Source: Marthasterias glacialis (lineage: Eukaryota; Echinodermata; Asteroidea; Forcipulatida; Asteriidae). Taken from it: a stretch of 64,000 nucleotides of DNA. Shown here in pieces: positions 24,095 through 33,229 of this stretch. Under the pieces are notes generated by a model. That model was not told where the DNA came from, made no database searches, and saw nothing but the letters and a program-made list of their open reading frames with translations. Where the stretch lies: positions 13,875,838 to 13,939,837 of the forward strand of contig OU452236.1 in NCBI GenBank assembly GCA_911728455.2. Reading direction: 5' to 3'. Position numbers and translations under genes: made by a program. The stretch's first letter is position 1. Each line of letters opens with the position of its first letter.

Positions 24095-25430
24095 TTATTA
24101 TTATTTCGGTGCAGTAAACCTTTCAGCCTAGGCATGCTACAGAAAGACAGAATAATGTTTACATTGTAAAAGTTCTATCTACTGAAACTACAAACAAATA
24201 CTCAAAGTGTTGATGTAAGTTACAATCTTTCATTTGCATTGGTGTATACCATCTAGGACCACCTAGTGTGCTTCCTCCCTGGTACCCTTGCCCTGGGATT
24301 CCACAACGGCCTCGACGAGTCCTATCTAGAGCTTGCTCGTAGTCTTGCCCATACCTGCTATCAGATGTATGCACAGATGCCAACATTCTTAAGTCCTGAG
24401 ATTGCACATTTTAATATGCTACCAGGCACAAAGGACGATATTCAAGTAAAGGTGAGATTTCGAATGGCCGAAACAGACCTGAATCTTTTTTAAAAAATCC
24501 CTTTGGTTTTACCTTGGTATGATTAACCCCAACTCCCTAAATGTTTTCATTAGAAACTATGCCAAATCCGCCAAAATCAATCAATTGTGGGACAGTCAAT
24601 ATGCAACTGTACTGAATCAATCATAATCAATCAGTGCACTTAATACTGAAAATCCTTTCAAAATGTTCTAAAGGGGCGAAAGACCAACTTCATCAAAATC
24701 AACCAAATGTTTCAATCTGGTGGTGTACTGGATCAATTGAAATCAAGCAAAACCAGCCGATTGATTTTGCTGGATTTGGTATCGTTAAGTTTATAGCATT
24801 TCTGTACACAATCAAAGCATGTGACATAGCAACACTGGATTTAGTCTGTAGAATTCGAATTAAGCATTCACTTGTAACCAAACAAGGACATTGCACCACA
24901 TCATTCAAATCTAACTTGCGAACAGCTCACTAAAATCATTTTGAATCGTTTTCACATAATTTGGTGAAGTCCTTGTAGTTTGGTTGGATGGTTGCATTTA
25001 TTGAAAACTAGAGGATGAAAACGACTTTACCCTGACCAAAACCAACGATGTAACTTTAAGATTCTTGTTTTTGTTACAGCCCGCTGATGCCCATAACCTC
25101 CTCAGACCAGAGACTATAGAAAGCTTCTTCTACCTTTACCGCATCACCAAAGACGAGGTGTACAGGGACTGGGGCTGGCAGATATTCCAAGCGTTTGAAC
25201 GCTACACCAAGATCCCCGACGGGGGTTACTCCTCAATCAGCAATGTCAAAAATCCTGACAAACCCTCATTCAGAGATAAAATGGAGAGCTTTTTCCTGGG
25301 AGAAACACTCAAGTATTTCTTCTTGTTATTCAGCGACGAGCCGGACTTACTGCCATTAGATAAATATTTGTTCAATACAGAAGCACATCCTCTGCCTATA
25401 CGGACTATGAATGGTGACGTCAAGCACTAG
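11887..25430 (+). CDS. MAN1B1: ER mannosyl-oligosaccharide 1,2-alpha-mannosidase (GH47), complete
   Basis: Ten coding exons: 11887-11988, 16479-16700, 17299-17496, 19504-19690, 20728-20913, 21809-21957, 22105-22481, 22989-23109, 24257-24451 and 25080-25430 (stop TAG). All have GT-AG borders and matching phases, giving 695 aa against 699 in human. The enzyme trims a terminal alpha-1,2-mannose from Man9GlcNAc2 and marks misfolded glycoproteins for ER-associated degradation. Seen in order: an N-terminal cytosolic tail ([26 protein letters not shown]), a transmembrane anchor at about residues 46-64, an acidic lumenal stem to about 235, then the (alpha/alpha)7 GH47 domain. Residues equivalent to human E330, R334, D463, E599 and T688 are present (E323, R327, D455, E590, T679), as is the C519-C548 pair matching C527-C556. 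The start was chosen because it is the first ATG and the tail matches the vertebrate protein. The ATG sits soon after an acceptor-like ATTACAG, so a non-coding upstream exon is possible. Confidence 0.97.
12027..14561. mobile_element. Nested foldback cluster with related 40-bp ends, in MAN1B1 intron 1
   Basis: The outer ends are inverted copies: the left end reads ACTAGCC...TAGGACGTCAGTGTCC and the right end, reversed, reads ACTAGCC...TAGGACGTCAGTCTCC, both continuing to TTGCACTGCCACT. Inside are two tandem copies of a palindrome of about 620-660 bp (arms 12110-12420/12432-12752 and 12772-13080/13090-13385), then a third inverted pair (about 13430-13660 versus 14120-14290). I see no target duplication or coding capacity. 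It begins only 38 bp after the exon-1 donor site, on the transcribed strand of MAN1B1, so the pre-mRNA could fold into long hairpins. Confidence 0.75.
13914..13998. repeat. Short irregular tandem repeat inside the foldback cluster
   Basis: 'GTTGCAAGAAGACTG' recurs three times and 'TGCTGGAGAC' three times in an interleaved pattern. It looks like slippage within the central spacer of the foldback cluster. Confidence 0.6.
14600..15980 (+). mobile_element. Non-LTR retrotransposon (LINE), internally deleted ORF2 copy
   Basis: Two adjoining reading frames encode parts of one reverse transcriptase polyprotein. The first (to about 15120) has the segment [10 protein letters not shown] and the early RT motifs [11 protein letters not shown] and [12 protein letters not shown]. 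The second (from about 15140 to the stop at 15953-15955) has the RT thumb and C-terminal region ([30 protein letters not shown], then a Cys-rich WCPLL segment). The palm domain with the catalytic YxDD is missing at the junction near 15120-15150, and the frame shifts there, so the copy is inactive. The 5' part and endonuclease are absent. It inserted in sense inside MAN1B1 intron 1, directly after the foldback cluster. The clade is not resolved. Confidence 0.88.
16130..16250. repeat. Dispersed repeat (partner of 2.76-2.88 kb)
   Basis: This shares the ordered segments 'GTACTCACAAAGA', 'ATCCCTTCAGGCTGGA' and 'GAAAGATTCC' with 2761-2880, allowing small gaps. It lies between the LINE and MAN1B1 exon 2. 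Confidence 0.5.
16312..16372. repeat. AAAAAAC heptamer microsatellite
   Basis: A run of AAAAAAC-type heptamers shifts to AAAAC pentamers at its right edge. It sits about 110 bp upstream of the acceptor of MAN1B1 exon 2. Confidence 0.9.
17960..18480. repeat. Degenerate CAAGTC array plus 11-bp tandem, MAN1B1 intron 3
   Basis: Variants of CAAGTC recur many times at irregular spacing (about 17976-18070 and 18310-18415). They are followed at about 18422-18465 by four copies of the 11-mer ACTGGAGTCTG, the last one diverged. This resembles an old minisatellite or simple-repeat-derived expansion. Confidence 0.75.
18790..18841. repeat. Short inverted repeat with GGGTAGAC ends
   Basis: 'AGGGTAGAC' and its reverse complement 'GTCTACCCT' enclose a smaller CAGCTGTC-type repeat. 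It may be the remnant of a MITE; too little remains to classify. Confidence 0.4.
19985..20610 (+). mobile_element. LINE 3' end, CR1/L2-like, MAN1B1 intron 4
   Basis: In several broken frames this encodes the typical C-terminal stretch of CR1/L2-type reverse transcriptases: LTYRSVHGT, then [20 protein letters not shown], then APNLWNSL and [11 protein letters not shown] at 20290-20480. The untranslated tail follows, with 'CTTGAGCATCTACTTGTTCG' and an ATT-rich end. It is 5' truncated and mutated. Confidence 0.8.
20936..21290. mobile_element. 'GGGCCCAATTTCATAGAGC' family MITE split by a SINE
   Basis: The left half (20936-21060) has 'AGGGCCCAATTTCATATAGC', 'TTTCTGCTAAGCAAAATACC' and 'TTTTGGCTGGTAACC'. 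The right end (about 21262-21290) has 'CAGCTCTATGAAATTGGG'. Between them sits a minus-strand tRNA-like SINE, so the SINE landed in a pre-existing MITE. Confidence 0.65.
21068..21250 (-). mobile_element. tRNA-like SINE (ACACCGATGTGTG family), minus strand
   Basis: Read on the minus strand: 'TAAGACATCTGCTCTAG' (box A region), 'GTCGTGGGTTCCAATCCCA' (box B with one change), the CCTGTGAA/TTCACAGG stem, 'TGAGTATACAGTGCC' and the 'CACACATCGGTGTA' tail. It matches the SINE at 7952-8126 but lacks the 5' inverted arm. Confidence 0.7.
21405..21765 (+). mobile_element. LINE 3' end fragment, MAN1B1 intron 5
   Basis: Fragments of a reverse-transcriptase C terminus ([16 protein letters not shown], then CFTLRPVFL) at about 21535-21610 are followed by an AT-rich 3' UTR and a 'GAATAAATAAATTGAATTG' tail. 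This is typical of a 5'-truncated LINE ending in a simple-repeat tail. It ends about 45 bp before MAN1B1 exon 6. Confidence 0.65.
22495..22660 (+). mobile_element. Possible LINE tail ending in an ATG-type microsatellite
   Basis: A degraded segment ends in repeated GATGAT around 22628-22650. Its layout resembles 3' ends of truncated LINEs with GATGAT tails. No protein motif survives, so the call is weak. Confidence 0.3.
23170..23655 (+). mobile_element. LINE 3' end, CR1/L2-like, with ATT tail, MAN1B1 intron 8
   Basis: The frame contains [20 protein letters not shown] and, after a break, [18 protein letters not shown] and [10 protein letters not shown], the usual C-terminal signature of CR1/L2 reverse transcriptases. 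The tail follows with 'AAGCGCTTTGAGA' and 'TGCACTATAAA', ending in (ATT)n at about 23630-23655. Confidence 0.82.
23660..24115 (-). mobile_element. Second LINE C-terminal fragment, opposite strand, bounded by ATT arrays
   Basis: On the minus strand a continuous frame of about 105 residues reads [18 protein letters not shown], then [33 protein letters not shown] and [19 protein letters not shown], a C-terminal domain I associate with LINE polyproteins of aquatic animals. It is bounded by (ATT)n tracts (23630-23655 and 24052-24105). It abuts the tail of the CR1/L2-like fragment, so two insertions are juxtaposed inside MAN1B1 intron 8. Confidence 0.75.
24523..24792. mobile_element. MITE copy with TTAACCC end (partner of 46.5 kb element)
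   Basis: This shares with 46471-46774 the ordered segments 'CAAAATCAATCAATTGT', 'ATGCAACTGTACTGAATC', 'AATGTTCTAAAGGGG' and 'CCGATTGATTTTG'. The left edge is TTAACCCC; the right edge is degraded (about ATCGTTAAG). It lies in MAN1B1 intron 9. Confidence 0.7.
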
Positions 25431-26805
25431 AATAGCAAGTAATCATGTAGGTTCGTTAACAAATTAATTTCAAAGAGGCTTTGAAAGGTAAGATGTCAGA
25501 CCTCTCACTGGTATAGGCTCGAGCACGATGTGAAAGACAAAGTTGTGACGATCAGAAAATATTGCTTAACAAAAATGTACTTGATCTAGCAGGAATTCGC
25601 TGGGGACCAGTCAGAGATGCATATAAATCTGATGGTGTTTATCGCTGGTAACCTGCATCTGCTGAGTAAACTTTGTGCGCAGAAAAGTAATGTAATCAGC
25701 AGCTTTATCAAATTGGCCTCTGGGAAAGAAATAATTGAAGTGAGATGTCCTTTAGTCATTCCTGGTGCCCCGCATGGAAGTGCAAGTTACCGAAGGCAAC
25801 AAGGAGGGAAATAGACCTTTATCATGGTGCGGCCATCTTGATTTTCTCCCATTCAAACCAATGTAACCAAACCGAGGCTGGAAGGGCAAATAGTCTGGTT
25901 CCTTTTTGTACAATGAATATTAGCATGTATTACTGTTATTGGATACAGGGAACATGACCAAGATGGTCGCAGTTTTTAAACTAATTCGGATATTACAAAG
26001 CACTGCCAGTACTTCAAAATTTAGTAAAACAAATGTGGTCTAAGTGGGATGTGAACCAAAGACCTACCACACTCTGAGCAACGAATCTTTAATTGGGCTT
26101 GATTTTCATCTGAATTAAAATTCAAGGTAGATAAAATTAAGTACGTTCAGTTTGTGGTAACACCATGTGTAAGTATCTACTTTGCTGAGTAGATTGTTCT
26201 TGTGAGAATTTGTCCTGCTATTTGTATACTACCACCGAGTAGATTTCTGAATTCGGGGGACTACTTAGTTCTGAAAAGAACTATCCTACTGATGAAGTAC
26301 TACCTGGGGAGTTAGAACATTGGCAAGGACTACTACTTTTGCATAGTGGACCAAGGGCACTTCTCGTGATTAACTTTATTGTCATGGAGTGAGTTATTAA
26401 TTGGTCTCACACACATGTCTGCTGAGAACATGTTACGCCTCATTTACAAAATTTAAAGTTGACTTTATTTAGCCACATTTATTACAATACCTCATTGTAT
26501 TTTGAATTTGGGTTCTTGGGATTCTACAGTTATTGGGGATAAACTTGGAACTTTTCTTGAACCATCCCAAGTTATCCTTTTCATTAATCCCGCTTGGTAA
26601 ACCAAGTTCATTGTTTTTTCTTTTTGCTTGCAGATAATTTGTAAATGTAGAAGGTGGTGTGACCACACAAAGAAATCACTGTTGAGTGTCTAGCTAGCTT
26701 TCACCCTTTAAGGGAAAAATATGCGTTAAGAATACCAATGTACTGTGAATACTGTTGTGAATACGAGCAGTCTGCTTGTAAAGTCATGCCCATGCCTAGA
26801 ATAAA
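25431..26805 (+). other. MAN1B1: Probable MAN1B1 3' UTR
   Basis: No gene is visible between the MAN1B1 stop and an AATAAA at 26800-26805, which would give a 3' UTR of about 1.37 kb. A degraded inverted pair (GCGGCCATCTTG near 25829, CAAGATGGTCGC near 25959) marks an old repeat inside it. Confidence 0.4.
26800..26805 (+). promoter_or_regulatory. Candidate polyadenylation signal (AATAAA) for MAN1B1
   Basis: This canonical hexamer lies on the sense strand 1.37 kb after the stop codon. It is the first one I noted, but earlier variants may be used. Confidence 0.35.
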
Positions 26806-26889
26806 ACCTAATGTATTAGTGTTGAAATGGAGATTTAAGACTGTTGAATAGCTATCAGTATGTTAGAAATAATGGATGTGGAGTACGAC

Positions 26890-27015
26890 CTTTGCTAAGC
26901 AGACATTTTCAGCGACCCAGTCACAAATAGTATACATATCATGGCTTCTTGGCTGGTTGCCCAATTCTCCTAAGCAGGAGTTTAATGTGCTAAGCAGATC
27001 CATGAAATTGGTACA
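26890..27015. mobile_element. Degraded 'TTTCATAGAGC' family MITE
   Basis: The recognisable pieces are 'CTAAGCAGACATTTTCAG', 'TTCTTGGCTGGTTGCCC' and 'GCAGATCCATGAAATTGG', in the order seen in the intact copy at 60.5-60.7 kb. Confidence 0.5.
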
Positions 27016-27242
27016 GTGCGGTCAACCTGGACCGAAGAATTTACACACATTTCTTCTCAGAAAAATGCCTTATTTACATAGTTTCAAGTCAACTTTAATT
27101 TGCTACATTTTTTACAATACCTTATTGTATTTTGAATTTTGGTTCTTGGGATTTTACAATTATTATGGAAATGAATTGTGTACAGTTTGATTTGTTTTAG
27201 TGCAATAATAAGCAAAGCTTTAGCAACATTAACGATAGCCCT

Positions 27243-27720
27243 AGTGTGGTTCCCAGACCAAAAAATCTCTGACTATTCTCTGTCTATTTTAGGGTCAGGC
27301 ATCACCCAAATGTCACGTGACAAAAAAAAGAGGAATTCCTCCTTTTCCGAAAGTATCCGAAATTCTCCGAACTCGTTGTCGGGAACATTCAGACAGTGTC
27401 GTTGATGGTCGGACATTTCTTTTGTTGATAAAAATTCAAAAGTTTTGCAGACACATCCCATTATCGTTTTTCTTTTTCTTTCCCCCCCCCCCAACAAATT
27501 CAACACTATATTTAAATATATTTGTAACATTTTTACAAACTGATCCCAGGCTTTTTTAAAGTAAACAAAGCCCGTCATCATCCAATGACATGGTCCACCG
27601 TTGGTGACAAGTAATGAATATTTATATATTGCGTCATAATCTATGTATAGCTTTGGATGATGCCTGACCTAAGATTTTTAACAAGAGTCGTCAGAGAATC
27701 TTTGGTCAGGGAACCATACT
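27243..27720. mobile_element. MULE-like MITE: 68-bp inverted ends, 11-bp target duplication
   Basis: The ends start AGTGTGGTTCCC and AGTATGGTTCCC (inward) and stay similar for about 68 bp, through 'GACCAAA', 'TCTCTGA' and 'GGTCAGGCATCA'. The 11-mer ACGATAGCCCT is present on both sides (27232-27242 and 27721-27731). Long inverted ends with a 9-11 bp duplication are the Mutator signature. The core is AT-rich with a C-run and encodes nothing recognisable. Confidence 0.85.
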
Positions 27721-28069
27721 ACGATAGCCCTTACATGCCTTATGCATGGCCGTCACCTCCAGCCGAGGGCGCCCTACTCAAATGACGTCATGTGCATAAG
27801 GTACATTGACACACACCATTGGAGAAGAGACTACAATAATGCAGATGTCACGTCTCCCATTGATTTTCTTACAAGTTTTTTCAAAAAACAAGACTTCCCA
27901 AACAGTCATGTCAGTCGGTAGTTTCTTAGTCAATTTGTAGTTAAATATTCATACATTGTGGTCAGTAGTCCATACTTATGGAATTTACCATGACAATTAT
28001 TTTGCCTGGTTCTCAATAACGACCTTTTTTCCCCTTTGAAGAGAGTAGCGTTCACAACCAGCTGTGGGC

Positions 28070-28450
28070 TCGTAGAGCTGCTCGAGCAGCAAATATTGCT
28101 GAATAATTTTCTGCTAAGAATACCAGTCACAAATGGTACATATGTAATGGCTTTTTGGCTGGTAACCTAATTATGTAAATAAGGGAAGAGTCAGTTTTGT
28201 TTTTATTCAGCCCTCATTGTCTTAGCTGTGCTGTGAAGAGACCTGCGTTTATATCTCGCCATGTCTTGTTTCTGGGCGTTGGGGTAGGTTTCTATCCCTT
28301 CCGTAGCCCATCACACCTCAAGTGGCCTTTGGTCCTTGTGATGGGCGACTTGCATAACAAAATATATATTAAAGAAAATAAGCAACATTTTATTGTGCTT
28401 GGCTACATGTTGTGCTTAAGCAGCTCAATGAAATTTCACAAAGCACCAAG
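28070..28450. mobile_element. 'TTTCATAGAGC' family MITE with internal insertion
   Basis: The left part (28070-28180) contains 'TTTCTGCTAAGAATACC' and 'TTTTTGGCTGGTAACC'. The right end (about 28400-28440) reads 'GCTTAAGCAGCTCAATGAAA'. About 200 bp of unrelated sequence lies between them. Confidence 0.5.
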
Positions 28451-28786
28451 ATTCCTCTTAAGATGAGTTGTCAGTATTACCATGGTAATTTGTATTGTGA
28501 CATCACACTTTGCTTAGCAATTAAGATGGATATACAGTTAAGACCAATCTGAAGCTCTTTGCGAAATCGGCCCTATAGCAGGGCTCTTAATATAGATAAA
28601 AGTACTGTTCATAACAGTTTGTTTCAAGATATTTTATGAGATTGATGCTAGATAGAAACTTTACATTTATTATTTTTTGTTTTGGGGGATTATTTTGAAG
28701 GTCAACATAAATCATCGTAGAAAACAAAGTTTTGTTTGTTTTTACTAAAAACGCTTACAATAGCAACAAAAATATGAGGCTTGTGA

Positions 28787-28885
28787 CTGGTGGATTTCAT
28801 AAAGCGCTAGGAATAGACTTATCTTGAGTTAGGATGAGTATCTAGTCCTTACTTACAGTTAGTGCTATTTTGTGAAAACCACCCG
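28787..28885. mobile_element. Palindromic MITE (GTGGATTTCAT...TGTGAAAACCAC)
   Basis: The ends 'TGGTGGATTTCATAAAGCGC' and 'TTTTGTGAAAACCACCC' are an inverted pair, and the core contains repeats of 'GAGTTAGGATGAG' and 'TAGTCCTTA'. The same family occurs at 60101-60214. Confidence 0.65.
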
Positions 28886-28899
28886 TGGTCATATAACCG

Positions 28900-29690
28900 A
28901 AGAAAGAATGATTGACCGCAGTAAGGTTTTTAATTCACAAGGAAATGAAATTGTATCAACTTTTGATTGTCACAAAACAAACTACACAATTTGTGTACAA
29001 ATTTTATTGTAAAAATATTGTAAAACTACGAAATAAAATTGTGTGTAAAAATTGTCCATAAATACACGAATTTATTGTTTTGATCGTAATGGTTTCCAGA
29101 TTAGGTTTTTTAGTCACATTCTTGAAAACGAGTAGAACTGCATGAGTGGTCACCAAAAGAGCTTCGTTTCGTTTTAAGATCAAAGACCATGTAACAGGAG
29201 TAATTTTTTATTCTTCTTTATATAATATACAATATTTTATTTTTAAACATTACATGCACAGTGACATTAGTATAGCATTTTGTGGTGTTTTATTTTTGTT
29301 ATTAATTTTTTCATGGAGATGGTGTGTGGTTGTCACGTGATGAAGGACGTGTTTTCTACAATGTTGTATATATATTTATACATCGGGTCTGGGCATCGTT
29401 TGCAAAACTGAATATAAAAATTATGTAAATAAATATGCATTTAACTTGTTTAGGACGTCAATAAATTACATTAGAAAGTTGTTTTGCCAACTTTTGTTGT
29501 TGAACCTAGTTGAGCTGCTGATATTATTTCTGTTTATTGAATTTCTTCGACGACCGATTCACTGTACAATAATCGCCTTCACCTCCGGGTTCGAGCTGAG
29601 GGTATTGTTCTATTTATAGATAGAAACCATTGCTTGTAGTATTGACAACATGAGGTAGAACATTTTTCACCTATGACACCACACATTTTT
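28900..29690. other. Intergenic, nothing recognised
   Basis: AT-rich sequence with no convincing coding segment or defined repeat ends. Confidence 0.5.
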
Positions 29691-29698
29691 GTACGAGT

Positions 29699-30351
29699 CC
29701 AAGGCCAAGTTCAGTTTTGTGATGCACTCATTTATCAGTAAAAGCAAAAAAAACTTCACAAGTCTCTAACCTCACGTTAAAATGGTGTAAAATGGTGTTG
29801 TTTTATTTTATATAAACATATTGTCATTGGATAGCAACAAAAAAAAGATATGTACATTCCAAAGAGGAATTGTTGCGGCAGTCAACATATATTAAATTCA
29901 ATTCCGTTTTGATTGAATATCATCGAAATTCAGGAATGAACTAAAACAACTCATGTACAAAAATGTACAGACCAATGTTTGAAATGTGGCGATATTGGAC
30001 GTTTTTGGGTTTTGACAAAATTCGCACTGGAAGGGTATCAAACACAATATTATTTTACACCGTTTTAACGTGAGGTTAGAGGCTTGTATTTTTTCACACT
30101 TTCACTAGCCTTGACCAAGGCGCGACGGCCGGACGGTGTTTATTGCAAATAAATAGGCTCCTGCAATGCATTATTATTAATTTCACCCATCTAGCCGCTG
30201 CCACAAACTCCAGCTCACCCCGCACAGTGAGTGGATCCATACATTGTTACGTGCCGTACACATACACCTGTGATGCATGTACGGTGTAGTTGTTTCACAA
30301 GAACTCTGTCTATTGGGAAATGAGTGCATCACAAAACGAATTCGACCTTGG
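29699..30351. mobile_element. Nested inverted repeat, two arm pairs
   Basis: The inner arms 29757-29792 and 30051-30088 are near-identical in inverse orientation (CTCTAACCTCACGTTAAAA). The outer arms 29699-29733 and 30318-30351 are also inverted (TTTTGTGATGCACTCATTT). The spacing between inner and outer arms is about 23 bp on the left but 230 bp on the right, so the right side has gained an insertion that includes the CCTTGACCAAGG palindrome near 30109. It is non-coding. Confidence 0.7.
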
Positions 30352-31336
30352 ATTTCCACTTTATTACTTGACCTTTGATAACGTACCTTCACGCGGAACT
30401 TTATGTAGTATCTCAACTTTGTTGGAACTAGCGCATGTCACACCACAAAAATTAAAAGGCAACCAGTCCCACCAAATCTCAAAGAATAAAACAAAAAAAA
30501 TTAGTTTCAATTTTTTGCATAATCCATGATAGTAAAACTTGCCGGTAAAACTTGCCAAGTGTGATAAAGCCTGTTCCCAAAGAAGTCTACTAGCAAAATG
30601 GTAAATTATCTGGTCAAGATGATGTGACAGAAACTACGAATTCGAATTACCGTGATAATTTATATCGGACAAAACGAGTATAGCTGAAACCATAGAAAAA
30701 TTAATATGACGACAAGTAGAGTCTTGGCAAGACAAAATTATGACGGTAGGCCTAAGTCGAATTATTTCTTAGTTTGCCCGGCCAATGAAAAAAAAAATCA
30801 ATTTAACACCGACTCATTCAATTTCGTTTGAAAATGAAGGCTCCGTTGTGTCAGCGGCGAATCTAGGGTGAAATTTTAGGGGGGCACAAGGGGGTGCACC
30901 ATTTTTTTCTAGGGGGCACTTCTGGCCATCTAAAAAATTTCACTTTTCTCAAACAAGCACATATTCAGCGTTCTTGTTATGCCGTTTACTATTATTTTTT
31001 TAAAACGTAATCTGACGTGGAGATAAAAAAACAAATACACGGTCCATGATGTCTGCGTGTAAATAAAAATGTTAATACTTTACAAAAAAAACAATGAAAA
31101 TTACTATATGTAACATGATATTCAGGTAATTTGTTTGTCTCAAAAGTCCAGATTTCAAAGGGGGATGGGGCACCCGGGGGAAGGTGGGGGGTGGGGGCAC
31201 AGATATTGTACTTGAATATAGTCCCTCTGAACTGCCTGTCAGCAATAAAGATACTTTAAAATGCAGGCTGCACAATCATATTTTGATTTGATAAACCGTT
31301 GAAAACCTTGTGATGAACATTGCAGCTGATAAAGTT

Positions 31337-31475
31337 GAATATTTCTCATTGGGGAAATCCCTTCGTCAGCAATACGATTACAGTTTAAAATGCACAAAGA
31401 CATTTCTATAGCTTGATGAACCATCGGATATTTCTCACGAGGGAATCCCCCATCATCAGCAATACAATCAGTGCA
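31337..31475. repeat. Degenerate tandem duplication, period about 92 bp
   Basis: Two blocks, each with 'ATATTTCTCA', 'GGAA-TCCC' and 'TCAGCAATAC-AT', follow one another at about 31337 and 31429. Divergence is substantial. Confidence 0.55.
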
Positions 31476-31870
31476 CAAAATAAAAAGGTGTTCCTTGATT
31501 TGGTTTTACCCTACCGATGTGAAATATTAGACAGTTTTATAGTTTTAATTTTAAGTCTACATCGTAATGCCGAAAAGCCAAACAATTCAGACATAGCTTG
31601 AAGTGCATATTATAAATCACTGTTTGATTATGAATACATTAATTTTAATTAACCCTCTCCTTTGAAGGTTTTGTTTGTTTGCTTGTTTTTTTTATAACTT
31701 AGTCATATTATTATTGTTAACAGTATTTTTGATACAATATACTCACAGAAAACTTTGGTGTTTTTTGTTATAGTATTATTGTTGTGAATATTTGCATTGC
31801 TTTTTGTTGTTATTTTTAGCTGTAAAATAGACTCAATGTTACAACAGGTTACACAATAATTGGTGTTTCA

Positions 31871-32040
31871 AATACATCTTAAGAACTGTAAGCCAATCTA
31901 CAAATGCTACACATAATGCAATATCTTTAGTGGTCACAAAGCAATGAATTTTGCAATAAAAATACATTTTATAAGAACTGTAGGTCAATCTACAAATGCT
32001 ACATACAATGCTATAATCTTTATGTGATCACAAAGCAGTA
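31871..32040. repeat. Tandem duplication, about 90-bp unit
   Basis: 'AAGAACTGTA', 'CAATCTACAAATGCTACA' and 'ATCACAAAGCA'-like blocks are repeated in order (31871-31943 and 31962-32037). It lies in the 3' flank of the minus-strand TREX gene. Confidence 0.75.
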
Positions 32041-32584
32041 CTTTTTGTTTATGGGAAGCAGCTTTTATTAGTTATCTACATCTCCTCATTTCAATGAGTC
32101 TTAAAAATATTTGTAAGGCGAAAAACGCTTAAAAGGTGGATCACAGAAAGATTTCATTTAAAAACATGATTTTGACTGTTCTTAGCAAATTGTGTTTTTC
32201 TAAAAACAGTTCTAATAAACCGACCACTTAATATTTAAAATAGAAAAAAAAAATCATCCTGTCACATTTTTAAAAAGAATTTTCACTTTGTGTTTTTGTT
32301 TTAATGAGAAATAGTTAGGTATGTTTAGGAGTGCATATTCTCCTGCTCTTTGACCACCTTCGTTACGCCAAACATCGTCTGAGAAAACATGCCTGGCTTG
32401 GAGCACGGTCAGCCCGGAGGACAAGGGGCCAAGAGCTGGTATGGTCAGCCTGGATGGCCATCTGAGCTAGTTGGGTCAGCATGGGCAGAATCTGGACGGT
32501 CTCTTTTCACGGGATACTAGTAATGTTTGTTCTAATTTCGGCAAATCATGTTGCCGGTCGTCGTCATCGTTGTTGTCGAAGCAA

Positions 32585-33229
32585 CTATTTTTTCTTTTGG
32601 TAATCATGCGTGAAACCCCTAGCTTTTAAGTCGGCCCACTGTAGCACCTTATCAGCCGTTTGGTAGACGAGCTCAAGCAGGTTCAGACAGTCTCCTTCGG
32701 CAGTGTGTGCATTTTCGGCATCTCTACCGACATATTTCCTGTACAATGTATCAAGCTTGAAATTTGTTGTTACAGGCCCGCAGAGTACGAATTCCCTGAA
32801 TGCATTTAAGGTATCTGCGCATAGGAGGCCCATCTCTTCAGGCAATTCAACCCCGACATCTCTGAAATGGTTGGCTATTATACAGAAGTCAAAATTGTAT
32901 CCATTATGAGCGACCAGGCAAACAGGTTTTGCCTGCATCTTCAAAAAGCTCTTCAAAAATTCAGCTACGTCCTGGGAGAAAACACCCCGCATATTACTAC
33001 GGAGTAACTCGCATGACAATCCCGTCATTTCCTCCGCAACTGGGTTCACTTCCCGCGCCGGGTCGAAACAAAGGATCAGTTTGTCGAGAACGCGCGGATA
33101 TCGTTGGGTGGCGATGGGGCCCTCGAACAGTGCGGCTCGGCTCACGGCACACAGACACAACTCCGTAATTTTGCAATCATCTTCAAGACCGGTAGTCTCC
33201 AAGTCAAGAAAGACAAAGGTTGATGCCAT
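32585..33229 (-). CDS. TREX-like: TREX-type 3'-5' DNA exonuclease, copy A (intronless)
   Basis: A single-exon gene of 214 aa on the minus strand; the ATG at 33229 was chosen because the upstream in-frame codons reach only a TTG. Family knowledge: TREX enzymes are homodimeric DEDDh nucleases that remove nucleotides from DNA 3' ends and, in mammals, prevent sensing of self DNA by cGAS-STING. Seen here: Exo I FLDLETTGL with catalytic D9 and E11; the TREX-typical 'PRVLDKL...' strand; Exo II CLVAHNGYNFDF with D114; Exo III AHTAEGD with H175 and D180. Length matches vertebrate TREX2 (about 236 aa) rather than TREX1, and the TREX1-type C-terminal membrane anchor is absent, so a soluble protein is expected. 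Its neighbours are two paralogues within 5 kb. Intronless structure is also seen in mammalian TREX genes. Confidence 0.93.
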   Translation of the reverse strand: MASTFVFLDLETTGLEDDCKITELCLCAVSRAALFEGPIATQRYPRVLDKLILCFDPAREVNPVAEEMTGLSCELLRSNMRGVFSQDVAEFLKSFLKMQAKPVCLVAHNGYNFDFCIIANHFRDVGVELPEEMGLLCADTLNAFREFVLCGPVTTNFKLDTLYRKYVGRDAENAHTAEGDCLNLLELVYQTADKVLQWADLKARGFTHDYQKKK

